A DNA stretch of 64,000 bases. It comes from Flavipsychrobacter sp. (GTDB lineage Bacteria > Bacteroidota > Bacteroidia > Chitinophagales > Chitinophagaceae). Shown piece by piece: positions 16,717 to 25,752 of this stretch. The translations under genes and the position numbers were made by a program. Positions within the stretch are counted from its first letter, which is position 1, and each line of letters starts with the position of its first letter. The notes beneath the pieces are model-generated. The model was given only the letters and a program-made list of their open reading frames with translations, had not been told where the DNA came from and did not search any database. The stretch covers positions 184,018 to 248,017 of the forward strand of contig JAJNBJ010000005.1 of the NCBI GenBank assembly GCA_021155965.1, given 5' to 3'.

Positions 16717-18324
16717 TTAAAGAACAATATGCTGTAATAATGCGCTCTTGGCCGGATAGTCTGTATTATAATGCAATCCGCGGCTCTCCTTTCGGAAATG
16801 CGCCCCCTTCACAATTAGATACCCAATAGTAATAAGGTTCCTCAATTCGCATAAATGTGGCGAAAGTGTTGTGGTTTTGTAGAGTTCTTCGGTTTCCTGG
16901 TGCAGCAGGTCTATCCTGTTCATTGCACGCTGCAAACGTATGTCATTACGCACAATGCCCACGTAATCACTCATTACCTGCTGCAGTTCCTTAAGGCTTT
17001 GAGTGATAAGGATCATTTCTTTAGGGTCATTCGTGCCCGATGCATTCCAATCAGGCACTTCGTCATTTAATGACAGATCATCAATGCGTAAAGCCATATC
17101 TTCGGCGCACCTATGCGCAAACACCAAAGCTTCAAGCAGTGAATTGGACGCTAGCCGGTTGGCGCCGTGCAACCCGGTACTGGCACACTCCCCACAGGCA
17201 TATAAGTTAACTATGGAAGTCCGCCCCGCTTCATCAGTCTTAACACCGCCGCAACAGTAATGCGCGGCAGGCGCCACAGGTACCATCTGCTCAAATACAT
17301 TGATACCCATGCTTGCACATTTTGCATAAATATTGGGAAAATGGGCTTTGAATTTTTCCTTGTCCATTTGCCTGCAGTCAAGATACACATGCTCAGTACC
17401 CGTCTTCTTCATTTCATTGTCTATAGCACGGGCAACAACATCGCGGGGCGCCAGGTCTGCACGCTCATCGTATAATGCCATAAAGGCAACCCCGTTTTTA
17501 TTGCGCAGTATACCACCATCGCCGCGCACAGCCTCTGTTATCAGGAAGGATGGGCTTACACCCATCTCATACAATGCTGTTGGATGGAACTGTATGAACT
17601 CCATATTCTCTATACGTGCCTTCGCACGGTATGCCATGGCAATACCATCCCCGGTGGCTATGCGTGGGTTAGTGGTCGTCCTGTACACTTGCCCTGCCCC
17701 GCCCGACGCCATCAGCGTACATTTGGCCAGTATCTTTTCAATATTATTATTCTGCAGGTTCAATGCATATACACCATAACAGGTAATATCCCTTGTGGAT
17801 TTTGTGACCAGGAAACCGAGATGGTGTTGGGTAATAATATCCACGACAAACCAGTGATTGTAGATGCTGATATTTGGATGCTGCTTTGCTTCCTCTACTA
17901 GTGCCCGCTCTATCTCAAAGCCGGTGATATCTTTATGGTGCAATATCCTGAATGCTGAGTGCCCCCCTTCCTTACCCCTCATGTACTCCCCTTCTGTATC
18001 CTTGTCAAATTTTGTCCCCCATTCAATGATTTCGTTCACTCTTTCCGGCCCTTCTTTTATCACGGCCTCCACAATACGTTCATTGCACAGCCCGTCGCCT
18101 GCTGTTATTGTATCTGCTATATGCTTTTCAAAGCTGTCTTTCTCAAGGTCATTCACAACTGCTATACCCCCCTGCGCATACTTGGTATTGGTTTCATCCG
18201 TATTTGCTTTGGTAAGAATAGTTATGCTCTTATCAGGGAACCGTGCCGCAGTTTTTATAGCAAACGACAAACCTGCTATACCTGAGCCAATTATTAGAAA
18301 GTCTGTTTTAAGCATATGGACCAT
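16717..18324 (-). CDS. nadB: L-aspartate oxidase
   Basis: A 535-residue flavoprotein that oxidises L-aspartate to iminoaspartate, the first step of de novo NAD synthesis. The FAD-binding GxGxxG (IIGSGIAGLSFA) is at the N-terminus; TKYAQGGIAVV and the active-site segments HFRKESRGLHY and YACGECASTGLHGANRLASNSLLEAL distinguish it from succinate dehydrogenase flavoproteins. An ATG at 18315 (MLKTDFLIIGSG) is an equally good start. nadA and nadC are not in the window, but nadD is at 45 kb. It follows the DUF5916 gene after 28 bases and may be cotranscribed with it. Confidence 0.95.
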   Translation of the reverse strand: MVHMLKTDFLIIGSGIAGLSFAIKTAARFPDKSITILTKANTDETNTKYAQGGIAVVNDLEKDSFEKHIADTITAGDGLCNERIVEAVIKEGPERVNEIIEWGTKFDKDTEGEYMRGKEGGHSAFRILHHKDITGFEIERALVEEAKQHPNISIYNHWFVVDIITQHHLGFLVTKSTRDITCYGVYALNLQNNNIEKILAKCTLMASGGAGQVYRTTTNPRIATGDGIAMAYRAKARIENMEFIQFHPTALYEMGVSPSFLITEAVRGDGGILRNKNGVAFMALYDERADLAPRDVVARAIDNEMKKTGTEHVYLDCRQMDKEKFKAHFPNIYAKCASMGINVFEQMVPVAPAAHYCCGGVKTDEAGRTSIVNLYACGECASTGLHGANRLASNSLLEALVFAHRCAEDMALRIDDLSLNDEVPDWNASGTNDPKEMILITQSLKELQQVMSDYVGIVRNDIRLQRAMNRIDLLHQETEELYKTTTLSPHLCELRNLITIGYLIVKGAHFRKESRGLHYNTDYPAKSALLQHIVL

Positions 18325-18352
18325 ACATAGGGGGCAAAAATACAGTCTTTTG

Positions 18353-20788
18353 CTAAGTGTTCCTCCTTAGCGCTTTTTGTATATTCAGGTAATCTAGGTA
18401 ATAAATGATCTTCACCGACAAACTGTTACTCTGTGGTGACTGGAAAGTATGTTCAAGGTTATCAAAATAATTAGTAAATATCTTAGGCGATTGTGGCGAT
18501 GAAAAGATGCTGTTCTGGTACACAATCGCCATTTCACTGCCCGGCTTGAACTGCCATACATAACTCATAAAAACGTTGAATGTATTGAAGTTAACATTCC
18601 TGTTCACCGAATACGCAGATGTAATGTCCAGCCCTCCATCTTTGTTCAGGTAAGCGTATTGCGAATACTCCGCCTGCGACCAATAATGCCTTGCATTAAG
18701 CCTGAGCGACATCTTATTATTAAAAACATAAGCGGCATACAGCGAGTTGGTGATAGTACCCAGTTTACGGATGCCGAAGTAAATAGAATCGTTCCTGTTT
18801 GCAACAAAACCTACATCGTCAATGATAGTGTAACCCGATAATTCATATATAGCAGAGAGTTTGTCATTGAACCTGAACCTTGGCGAAACAGACCACGACA
18901 ATGAATTCCTATTGCGCTCAGAGAACCAGCGCTTTGTCAGTTCAAGGTCAAGGGCAAACCGTTTACGATAGTCAGACGAATAGAATCCACCTAGCATATA
19001 GTTCTTGGGATACACATAAAACCTTCCGGGCACACGGGGTTCCAGGTAATCATAGTTCTTAAATGGTAGCATAGACCAGAACAGGCCTACAGTGGTGAAG
19101 TTCAAAAAGGTAACATTATGCGACCCAAAAAACTCCGCTTTATAGTACACGTCCGGGTTGTATATACGATAATACCCTCCACCCACATGGTTATAGGCCA
19201 TACGTATTTTGCCCTTAGGCTCAAATATGTTATAATACTGGTCTGCGGAGTAGTAAGTAATGTTATTCCTGTCAAGATACCCAAGGTCATTAGGATTGAA
19301 ATTGTCACTCATGGAGCGGGTGTTCAATGTCCAGGTATAATTTCCGCTCAATTTTCCTGCGCTCAGGTTATACCGGTGGCCTATATCATTCTTCAGCGTC
19401 CGGTATAATTGGCTCACATCTCCTGATCCATTAATACCATAAGTATTCGCTTTGTTCGCAAATTTGAACAGTACTGCACTCACATTAGCATTGTAACTGT
19501 TCTCCTTCCTGCTCACATTGGTATTGATGAGGCTCACATACGAGTTGTTCTTCAGCGCCTGGTCTATCACAATTACATTATAATTCGTAAGTGGCGCAGT
19601 CTGCACTTTTCTCGTGCTGTTGCTAACCGTATCTTTTATGGTAGCATATGCAGGAGCCGCCACGGCATTAAAAAAACCAATGCCTAACTTTTTCCTGGTC
19701 CTGCCCGAAATTTTCGTCGCATTGTATAGCTTCATGGTGGCAGGGTTCTTTTCCACTACTTCGCCTGCCTGCAACCCATTAGCTGTCTGGCTAATGTTCA
19801 CGGGTGTACCGCCTACCCTGCGCGAGTAAAACAGGTCATTCTTGTTGAAAAGGTCCAGCCCTTCGGTAAAAAAATACCTGTTCTCATTATACCTCACCTC
19901 TATCGGTGATAAGTTGAGTACACGGTTATCATAGATAGTTTGCCCGAAATCCGGGACCAACGTCATATCTAAGGTAAAGCTCTCATTCAGCCCATACTTT
20001 ATATCCAGGCCACCATTCAGGGTTTGTGCATTGGCACCATTATAATCCTCAGCATATGCCGACACATAGGGCAGCAATGCAAGGCGGACAGGAGCATGTA
20101 TGTCACTAATACCTTTAAGGGTTCCGCCCTGGCTAAGATGGTTAGCTACAGTTGGCAGCACCATATTCCAATAAGATTTTTCCCGGTGCCTTCGGATAAC
20201 CCTGTAAAAATTCAGCCCCCATACCTGCTCTTTCTTTTTTGAGAACCGCAATGCCGAATAAGGTATTTTCATTTCCACGCACCATCCCTTCTCATGAAAC
20301 GACGCTTTACTGTACCATGCTGCGTTCCATGAAAGGTCCCTGCCATTAAACTTCACTATGCCATCTGCCTGCACGCCTGCCGCTGTTACTGCAAATTCCG
20401 TTGCATTTTGGCGGTCGCAATAGGTATCAAATAATACGCCAAAAGCATCCGTACTATGGTCTTCATATTCATCCCTCGGAGATAATTGCCTGAGCACGCT
20501 ATCAGGGGCATCATAGATCATAGCGCCCACATAAACAGCATCATTATCATAGAGTATGCTCACCTCTGTTCGTTGAATAGACGCTGTACCGGGCAACGGA
20601 GTAAATTGAATGAAATCAGATGCCTTTACTGCGCCTTCCCATGCCGGCTCATTCAGTTTGCCATCCATTATAATTACACTATCTGTTCTGCCAGCATTCA
20701 ACACCTTTGCCACAGGCTGGCATAACCCGTATGAAGGTATGATCAGTATAGCAAACGACGGAAGTAGATACCTCGAGAATAAGTGCAC
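18353..20788 (-). CDS. DUF5916 outer-membrane protein with CBM9-like domain
   Basis: An 811-residue envelope protein with an N-terminal signal peptide. Residues ~35-220 form a family 9 carbohydrate-binding-like beta sandwich (DGKLNEPAWEGAVKASDFIQ, STDAFGVLFDTYCDRQNA, EMKIPYSALRF). The rest is a DUF5916 domain with many alternating aromatic beta strands (YFFTEGLDLFNKNDLFYSRR is a family hallmark), consistent with an outer-membrane beta barrel. The family is widespread in Bacteroidota but has no established function; glycan or peptide binding at the surface is only suggested by the CBM9-like part. It starts 43 bases after the DUF6029 gene, so the two probably form an operon. Confidence 0.85.
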   Translation of the reverse strand: MHLFSRYLLPSFAILIIPSYGLCQPVAKVLNAGRTDSVIIMDGKLNEPAWEGAVKASDFIQFTPLPGTASIQRTEVSILYDNDAVYVGAMIYDAPDSVLRQLSPRDEYEDHSTDAFGVLFDTYCDRQNATEFAVTAAGVQADGIVKFNGRDLSWNAAWYSKASFHEKGWCVEMKIPYSALRFSKKKEQVWGLNFYRVIRRHREKSYWNMVLPTVANHLSQGGTLKGISDIHAPVRLALLPYVSAYAEDYNGANAQTLNGGLDIKYGLNESFTLDMTLVPDFGQTIYDNRVLNLSPIEVRYNENRYFFTEGLDLFNKNDLFYSRRVGGTPVNISQTANGLQAGEVVEKNPATMKLYNATKISGRTRKKLGIGFFNAVAAPAYATIKDTVSNSTRKVQTAPLTNYNVIVIDQALKNNSYVSLINTNVSRKENSYNANVSAVLFKFANKANTYGINGSGDVSQLYRTLKNDIGHRYNLSAGKLSGNYTWTLNTRSMSDNFNPNDLGYLDRNNITYYSADQYYNIFEPKGKIRMAYNHVGGGYYRIYNPDVYYKAEFFGSHNVTFLNFTTVGLFWSMLPFKNYDYLEPRVPGRFYVYPKNYMLGGFYSSDYRKRFALDLELTKRWFSERNRNSLSWSVSPRFRFNDKLSAIYELSGYTIIDDVGFVANRNDSIYFGIRKLGTITNSLYAAYVFNNKMSLRLNARHYWSQAEYSQYAYLNKDGGLDITSAYSVNRNVNFNTFNVFMSYVWQFKPGSEMAIVYQNSIFSSPQSPKIFTNYFDNLEHTFQSPQSNSLSVKIIYYLDYLNIQKALRRNT

Positions 20789-20831
20789 GGCATACTGTAT
20801 TTAAGATTTTGGCGGTAGATATTATTTGGTT

Positions 20832-22487
20832 TTAAAAACTGGATGTCACCTGGACACGTACACCACTGAATGCGGGCTCATAACGGCAAACACCTCCGGA
20901 ACAATTGATACCATCCACTTGTTTAACATAAGCAAGCGTGAACCTGTTTGCCCCTTTGGTAAAGGCAACGAAAATACTGGGATAGTGATTGCCATCTTTG
21001 CTCAAAAAGCCTGCATCATTAGAGTTAGGATTATCAAAGTTTTTGTTGACATTGGTATTATACATGTCCGAAAGTGCGATCGACCATTTAGGCGCTATGT
21101 TATATTCAAGCAATGCGAAGATCCACGATCCGTAATCCTGCTTGGTATTCATATACTGTACTTCTGCCCGTATAGAATGTTTTTCGCTAAGACGGTAAGT
21201 GATCTCTGCCATTGGTGTAAGCGCATATAACATAGTTGACTTCCGGCCCTGGTACAATGGCACATTGTATTCAAGGTATTGCACTGCCAGGTGCAGTATC
21301 CATGATTTAAACCCATGGTAAGAAACATCACCATATGTCTCTCGGTACAGTTTTTCATTCTCCAGGGTGCTGATGCTGGTATGCGACAAAGTAATACTGG
21401 TCAGGTCGTTTGGCGCGATCTGCAAAGTTGCCGTACCGGCCATTTCCGAAATATCCTGTGAAGGCGGGCTATACCTCGAAATAAGCCTTTCGGGGCGGAG
21501 TACTGCTATCACAGGCTGCCAATTGAGCATTCCGTTACCAATAGAAAACGTCTCAGCCGGCGATGTGCGCATCACGAAGTCTTCAGTACGTTTACCACTA
21601 AGTGTCAGTGCCACACCTTTCATGCCATAGTTGATCGAAGTATAGATTACGTTGCCAGGCTTGTCATGCAGTATAACATTTTCCCTTGCAGAATCAGGCC
21701 GAAATGTTGCCTCATGTGTCTTATATGCCCCCTCTAAATACCATGAAAAATTCTTGTAAGTAACTGTATTATACGCTGTAAACGCATACATGTTGCGTAC
21801 CGGCGTAAAACGTGGAGCTGTGCTATCCTTATCTACCTGGGCTTTGATCACCTGCCTCACATTCTGGTAAGAAGCTTCGTCCAGTGTTCTGTTCAACGCA
21901 CCAACACCGGGCGATAAATTCACATTACCTATACTAAAATCACCCTCTATATTCAATGCTTTGATCACCGGGGCATATCGTGTATTGTTCACATATAGCC
22001 TGTTGTCTTTTTGTTGCCCGGTAAAGCCTTTGATCCGTATATTATTAGTTAACTTGTACTTTAACCTTATTCCAACCAATGCATTATCTATCAATAAACC
22101 CCTGTCTTCATAAGCCCTGAAAAATAATCCGCTGCCTATCTGGTCATAGATGCTGCCTACTGTTATCGACAGATCTTTTAAGTCTTTGTTCACACTCCAC
22201 GCACCAATGCCAAAATCAGAATTTGCTGAAGTAGGGCTTTTCAGGTTCGAATTATTAAAGGCATCTGCACGTACGAAAAAAGTATATCCTTTAACATTGT
22301 AGCGAAGTGACAACCATCCTTGGCTGCCACTTAAGTAATTATCATACAATGGGTTACCTGATGCCTTTATATTGGTATCTCTGTCAAAAAAATTTACCTG
22401 CATCATTAGATCCCCAGAAAAAGTTCCCTGCCCTATCGACCTCACCGATACACATAACAATAAAAATAAAATGGTTGACTTCTTCAT
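20832..22487 (-). CDS. DUF6029 family outer-membrane protein
   Basis: A 551-residue protein with a signal peptide (ending SIGQGTFSGDL) and long runs of amphipathic, aromatic-rich beta strands (GWLSLRYNVKGYTFFVRADAFNN, EDRGLLIDNALVGIRLKYKL), ending in a terminal Phe as expected for an outer-membrane barrel. It matches the DUF6029 family, which in Bacteroidota often neighbours thioredoxin-like TlpA genes, as it does here with the divergent gene at 22581. The function of the family is unknown. First gene of a likely operon with DUF5916 and perhaps nadB. Confidence 0.8.
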   Translation of the reverse strand: MKKSTILFLLLCVSVRSIGQGTFSGDLMMQVNFFDRDTNIKASGNPLYDNYLSGSQGWLSLRYNVKGYTFFVRADAFNNSNLKSPTSANSDFGIGAWSVNKDLKDLSITVGSIYDQIGSGLFFRAYEDRGLLIDNALVGIRLKYKLTNNIRIKGFTGQQKDNRLYVNNTRYAPVIKALNIEGDFSIGNVNLSPGVGALNRTLDEASYQNVRQVIKAQVDKDSTAPRFTPVRNMYAFTAYNTVTYKNFSWYLEGAYKTHEATFRPDSARENVILHDKPGNVIYTSINYGMKGVALTLSGKRTEDFVMRTSPAETFSIGNGMLNWQPVIAVLRPERLISRYSPPSQDISEMAGTATLQIAPNDLTSITLSHTSISTLENEKLYRETYGDVSYHGFKSWILHLAVQYLEYNVPLYQGRKSTMLYALTPMAEITYRLSEKHSIRAEVQYMNTKQDYGSWIFALLEYNIAPKWSIALSDMYNTNVNKNFDNPNSNDAGFLSKDGNHYPSIFVAFTKGANRFTLAYVKQVDGINCSGGVCRYEPAFSGVRVQVTSSF

Positions 22488-22534
22488 TTAAATACGAATA
22501 TTGTTAAAGTTTTTCCGAAATTAGTTCCTTAATC

Positions 22535-22542
22535 TATATTTG
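22535..22542 (+). promoter_or_regulatory. -7 promoter element for the TlpA-like gene
   Basis: TATATTTG matches TAnnTTTG, 38 bases before the ATG at 22581. TTTTCCG about 20 bases upstream may act as a weak -33 box. The opposite strand here, AAACTTTG, is a near match pointing to the DUF6029 gene, so divergent promoters may overlap. Confidence 0.5.
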
Positions 22543-22580
22543 GCAAAGTTTTCGCTTATTTATTATAAAAACAAGTAAAC

Positions 22581-23075
22581 ATGAAAAAAATACTGCTCGC
22601 CGTGTCATGCATGGCATTTATTGCTAACATACATGCGCAGGAATTACCCGACACCGAAGTGAAAGATGTCAAAACAAATAAAAAAATGCCTTTCAATACA
22701 ACGTTCGAGCAAGGGAAAGTAACACTTGTTAACTTCTGGGCTACCTGGTGTGTGCCTTGCAAGAAAGAAATTAAGAACGTAAGCCTTAAACTGGCCGAGT
22801 GGCAGAAAGAAGCACAATTCAATTATATGACCGTATCCGTAGACGAAGCGCGCGCAGAAGGTTTGGTACGTAGCTATGCTGTCTCCCAGGGCTGGACATT
22901 CCCTTATTACATTGATGTAAATTCTGAATTGAAACGGTCGCTGAACTTCCAGTCTGTTCCATATACAATAATCGTAGACAAGAATGGCAAGGTTGTATTC
23001 TCTCATACAGGCTATGAGGAAGGTGGTGAAGCAGAAGTATTAGCTAAGATCAAAGAACTTTGTGCGGCTAAATAA
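22581..23075 (+). CDS. TlpA-family thioredoxin-like protein
   Basis: A 164-residue periplasmic thioredoxin-fold protein: signal peptide (MKKILLAVSCMAFIANIHAQ), then an AhpC/TSA-type thioredoxin domain with the redox motif WCVPC (Cys57, Cys60) and the cis-Pro loop SVPYT. Such TlpA/ResA proteins reduce disulfides in envelope proteins or cytochrome c maturation and are themselves kept reduced by DsbD, a candidate for which is at 57.5 kb. Pairing with a divergent DUF6029 gene is a recurring Bacteroidota arrangement. It ends in a strong bidirectional terminator. Confidence 0.9.
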   Translation: MKKILLAVSCMAFIANIHAQELPDTEVKDVKTNKKMPFNTTFEQGKVTLVNFWATWCVPCKKEIKNVSLKLAEWQKEAQFNYMTVSVDEARAEGLVRSYAVSQGWTFPYYIDVNSELKRSLNFQSVPYTIIVDKNGKVVFSHTGYEEGGEAEVLAKIKELCAAK

Positions 23076-23093
23076 CTCTAATTTCAAGCTATA

Positions 23094-23127
23094 CTAAGCC
23101 ACACTTTGCAGTGTGGCTTATTTATTT
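23094..23127. terminator. Bidirectional terminator
   Basis: A perfect 10-bp stem AAGCCACACT (23096-23105) with AGTGTGGCTT (23110-23119), loop TTGC, followed by ATTTATTT. It lies between the convergent TlpA-like gene and the glycosyltransferase at 23122 and overlaps the end of the latter's stop region, so it can serve both. Confidence 0.85.
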
Positions 23128-24177
23128 GTAACCGGGCACTATCTTTTCAAGCATAGTTCGTGCCGATCGTTCGTAATTGCATTGCTGTAATAGCTTTACG
23201 ATCTCTTCCTGCGAAACAGTATCTTTTGTTACAGCAGTTTCCAATCCTTTGCCAATATCATCTGTATCCGTGGGGCTGCAAAAAGTAGCGCATTGGCTGT
23301 ATACCTCTCTGTACACCGGTATATCCGAGCAAACTATTTTGCATCCGTTGTAAAGCCCCTCCAGCAATGGTATCCCGAACCCCTCATATAATGAAACAGA
23401 AGCTACTATCTCAGCTTTTTTATACAAAGCGATCAAATCATCTTCCTTAAGCGAGGGCATCACCCGGATATTCGACCTTTTCAACATGTGTTCTTCTACA
23501 TCACTCTCCTTAAATATTCTATTCTTATCACCTATCATCACAAGCGAATATTCATTGCTGATGTTGCTGTTGATGTAACCCTTTACCAGGTTTTGATGGT
23601 TCTTTCTAATATTGAAAGTACCAACAGATAAAATAATTTTTTCTTTCACAATATCTTTCGCATTTCCTTTTTCCAGCATCTTTCGGGAAATGCCATTATA
23701 GGCAACAGAAATTTTAGCTGCCGGCAACTTGTAAAATTTCACCAATTCATTCTTGATAGTATTGCTAACCGTAAAAATATGCTTGCTGCTTATCGCGATC
23801 CTTGGTATAAGGATATTATACCACATGGAGAATTTCTTCGAGTTCCACTCAGGGTGATGGTAGAATGCCAGGTCGTGTATAGTAACGTAGTTATTGCTGT
23901 AAAAAATGGGCGCGGTATTGGCAAGATTAAGCAAAGGCGGCGCCTTCTGTCTGCCAAGGTAAAACGGAAGGTCGAACTGCTCCCATTTCTGTCCGGTGTT
24001 CCGCCCGGCGATCTGAACGTTCAACTCATTAGCAACATCAGTATGCAGTATGTTTTTGGGCGCAATAAATACTGCGTCAGGGTACAACCTTTTTATTTGT
24101 CTGCTGCATTCAATTCCATACCTTTGTACCCCGGATACAGGCTGCGTCAGGAAACGTGCATTCACAAATATTTTCAT
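23122..24177 (-). CDS. GT4-type glycosyltransferase
   Basis: A 351-residue GT-B fold transferase. The N-terminus MKIFVNARFLTQPVSGVQRYG is typical of GT4 enzymes that start with a substrate-binding Gly-rich loop, and the C-terminal half carries the nucleotide-sugar site (ILSVGTFNIRKNHQNLVKGY, VMPSLKEDDLIALYKKAEIV, SLYEGFGIPLLEGLYNGCKIVCSDI with the E-x7-E motif). It probably adds a sugar to a growing surface glycan at the inner face of the membrane. The ATG at 24177 is chosen; the longer frame has no support. It is divergent from the ABC permease with 13 bases between. Confidence 0.9.
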   Translation of the reverse strand: MKIFVNARFLTQPVSGVQRYGIECSRQIKRLYPDAVFIAPKNILHTDVANELNVQIAGRNTGQKWEQFDLPFYLGRQKAPPLLNLANTAPIFYSNNYVTIHDLAFYHHPEWNSKKFSMWYNILIPRIAISSKHIFTVSNTIKNELVKFYKLPAAKISVAYNGISRKMLEKGNAKDIVKEKIILSVGTFNIRKNHQNLVKGYINSNISNEYSLVMIGDKNRIFKESDVEEHMLKRSNIRVMPSLKEDDLIALYKKAEIVASVSLYEGFGIPLLEGLYNGCKIVCSDIPVYREVYSQCATFCSPTDTDDIGKGLETAVTKDTVSQEEIVKLLQQCNYERSARTMLEKIVPGYK

Positions 24178-24190
24178 ATAACTGCAAAAG

Positions 24191-24976
24191 GTGATACCCC
24201 TGCTGCAAAGTATCAACAAAATCCACAAAGTGCAAAATATCACCCGTATATACGCGCTCAGCAGGCGAAATGTAGTTTTAAGATATAAAAATTCCCTGAT
24301 GGGCTTCTTTTGGGGGTTTATTAAGCCGCTTCTTTATTTGCTCATTTTCATTGTCATTTTTGGTGAGAATTTAGGGATTCCCAACTATCCTTTGTTCGCT
24401 ACTTCAGGGCTTATTTTCTGGTTCTTCTTCTCCAATGTCACCGGACAGGCTATAGGCAGTGTCGTTGGCTCTGCAGGTCTTTTAAAATCGTTGAATATAC
24501 CTGCTTATTTTTTCCCTTTGTCAGAAACCATAAGTGAGCTTTTTAATTTCCTGCTTTCACTTATCGTTTTTTTCGTAGCAATGAGGTGGTTCGGAATGGT
24601 CTATGATCTTAAATTGCTGCTCGTAATACCATGTATTTTTTTATTCGCTATCTTTTCGCTTGGGCTCAACTTATTTCTATGCTCTATCAATGTTTTCTTC
24701 AAAGACATTGGTATTATCTGGGGAACTATTCAGCCGGCACTTTTCTTTCTTACTCCCATCGCATATAAAGAACAGTACATAGTACAAAAGTATAAAGCTA
24801 TCATTGAGTACAATCCCATCTACCAGTTCATTAAACTGGGTCGCAGTATTTTATACGAACCAACACTGCCACCGGCACATCAATGGACAGTTTGTATATC
24901 TATTGCTGTAATAACGTACGTGGTGGGCCACTTTGTTTTTTACAGGTTAAAAAATCAATTTATTTCAGCAATATAA
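24191..24976 (+). CDS. ABC-2 type polysaccharide export permease (Wzm-like)
   Basis: A 261-residue inner-membrane permease of the ABC-2 group that exports O-antigen, capsule or teichoic-type polymers. After a short amphipathic N-terminus (SRRNVVLRYKNSLMGFFWGFIKP, a family hallmark) there are about six membrane segments, and the last third has the FFLTPIAY and EYNPIYQFIKLGR signatures. The start is uncertain: I give the GTG at 24191; a GTG at 24230 would also retain the hallmark. It is followed after 6 bases by its ATPase, so they form one transporter. Confidence 0.88.
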   Translation: MIPLLQSINKIHKVQNITRIYALSRRNVVLRYKNSLMGFFWGFIKPLLYLLIFIVIFGENLGIPNYPLFATSGLIFWFFFSNVTGQAIGSVVGSAGLLKSLNIPAYFFPLSETISELFNFLLSLIVFFVAMRWFGMVYDLKLLLVIPCIFLFAIFSLGLNLFLCSINVFFKDIGIIWGTIQPALFFLTPIAYKEQYIVQKYKAIIEYNPIYQFIKLGRSILYEPTLPPAHQWTVCISIAVITYVVGHFVFYRLKNQFISAI

Positions 24977-24982
24977 CTGTCA

Positions 24983-25711
24983 ATGAGTAACGATCTGATC
25001 ATCAAGGTTGACAATGTTCATGTCAGTTTCTGGCAGAACAATCTCGGCATTTATACGCTGAAAGATCTGATAGCGCAACGCAAGCTGCCATTTAAATCAA
25101 AAACCATACTTAATAATATTTCGGTTGAGGTAAAACGGGGCGACAGCCTGGGCATAGTGGGCAGGAATGGCTCAGGTAAAAGCACATTGCTCCGCACTAT
25201 TGCCGGCATCATCAAACCCGATCGTGGCACCGTTATTGTTAACGGCACTTTTGCGCCCATACTGGCAATAGGCGCCGGTCTGGAGTCAGAACTAACCGGC
25301 TATGAAAATATAAAACTTTTGCTGGCACTTTACGGCACAGCAAGAAAGAATACCAATGCGATCGACAATGTTCGTGAATTTTCGGAACTATCTGATGATG
25401 TGTTGAGGAGCCCCGTGAAGCAGTATTCATCGGGTATGCTTGCCCGCCTTGCATTTTCCATATCACTGGCAAACGATTCTGATATCCTTATTATTGATGA
25501 GGTTATGGCCGTTGGCGACCAGGGGTTTCAGGGAAAATGTGTAAAAAAGATATACGACATGAAGGAGCAGGGAAAAACGATCCTGTACGTTTCGCACTTC
25601 CCTGATGATGTAGCGCGCATATGCAACAAGGCTGTTTTGCTGGAAGGAGGTGAAGTGGTACATAGCGGGGATTCACAGGAGATATGCCAGAAATATAGTA
25701 ACCTGTTTTAA
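24983..25711 (+). CDS. ABC polysaccharide export ATPase (Wzt/TagH-like)
   Basis: A 242-residue ABC ATPase with Walker A GRNGSGKST, signature YSSGMLARLAFS, Walker B DILIIDEVMAVGD and the switch His in LYVSHFPDDV. VEVKRGDSLGIVGRNGSGKST and ELTGYENIKLLLALYG place it in the polysaccharide-export (CysA/TagH/Wzt) group. It ends after the nucleotide-binding domain and lacks the C-terminal carbohydrate-binding domain found on long Wzt proteins that read the O-antigen terminus, so export here is probably not coupled to chain-end recognition by this subunit. Partner of the upstream permease. Confidence 0.92.
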   Translation: MSNDLIIKVDNVHVSFWQNNLGIYTLKDLIAQRKLPFKSKTILNNISVEVKRGDSLGIVGRNGSGKSTLLRTIAGIIKPDRGTVIVNGTFAPILAIGAGLESELTGYENIKLLLALYGTARKNTNAIDNVREFSELSDDVLRSPVKQYSSGMLARLAFSISLANDSDILIIDEVMAVGDQGFQGKCVKKIYDMKEQGKTILYVSHFPDDVARICNKAVLLEGGEVVHSGDSQEICQKYSNLF

Positions 25712-25752
25712 CCTGTAGGCCAATATCATTTTTAGTTTTCTGCATCGCATAA

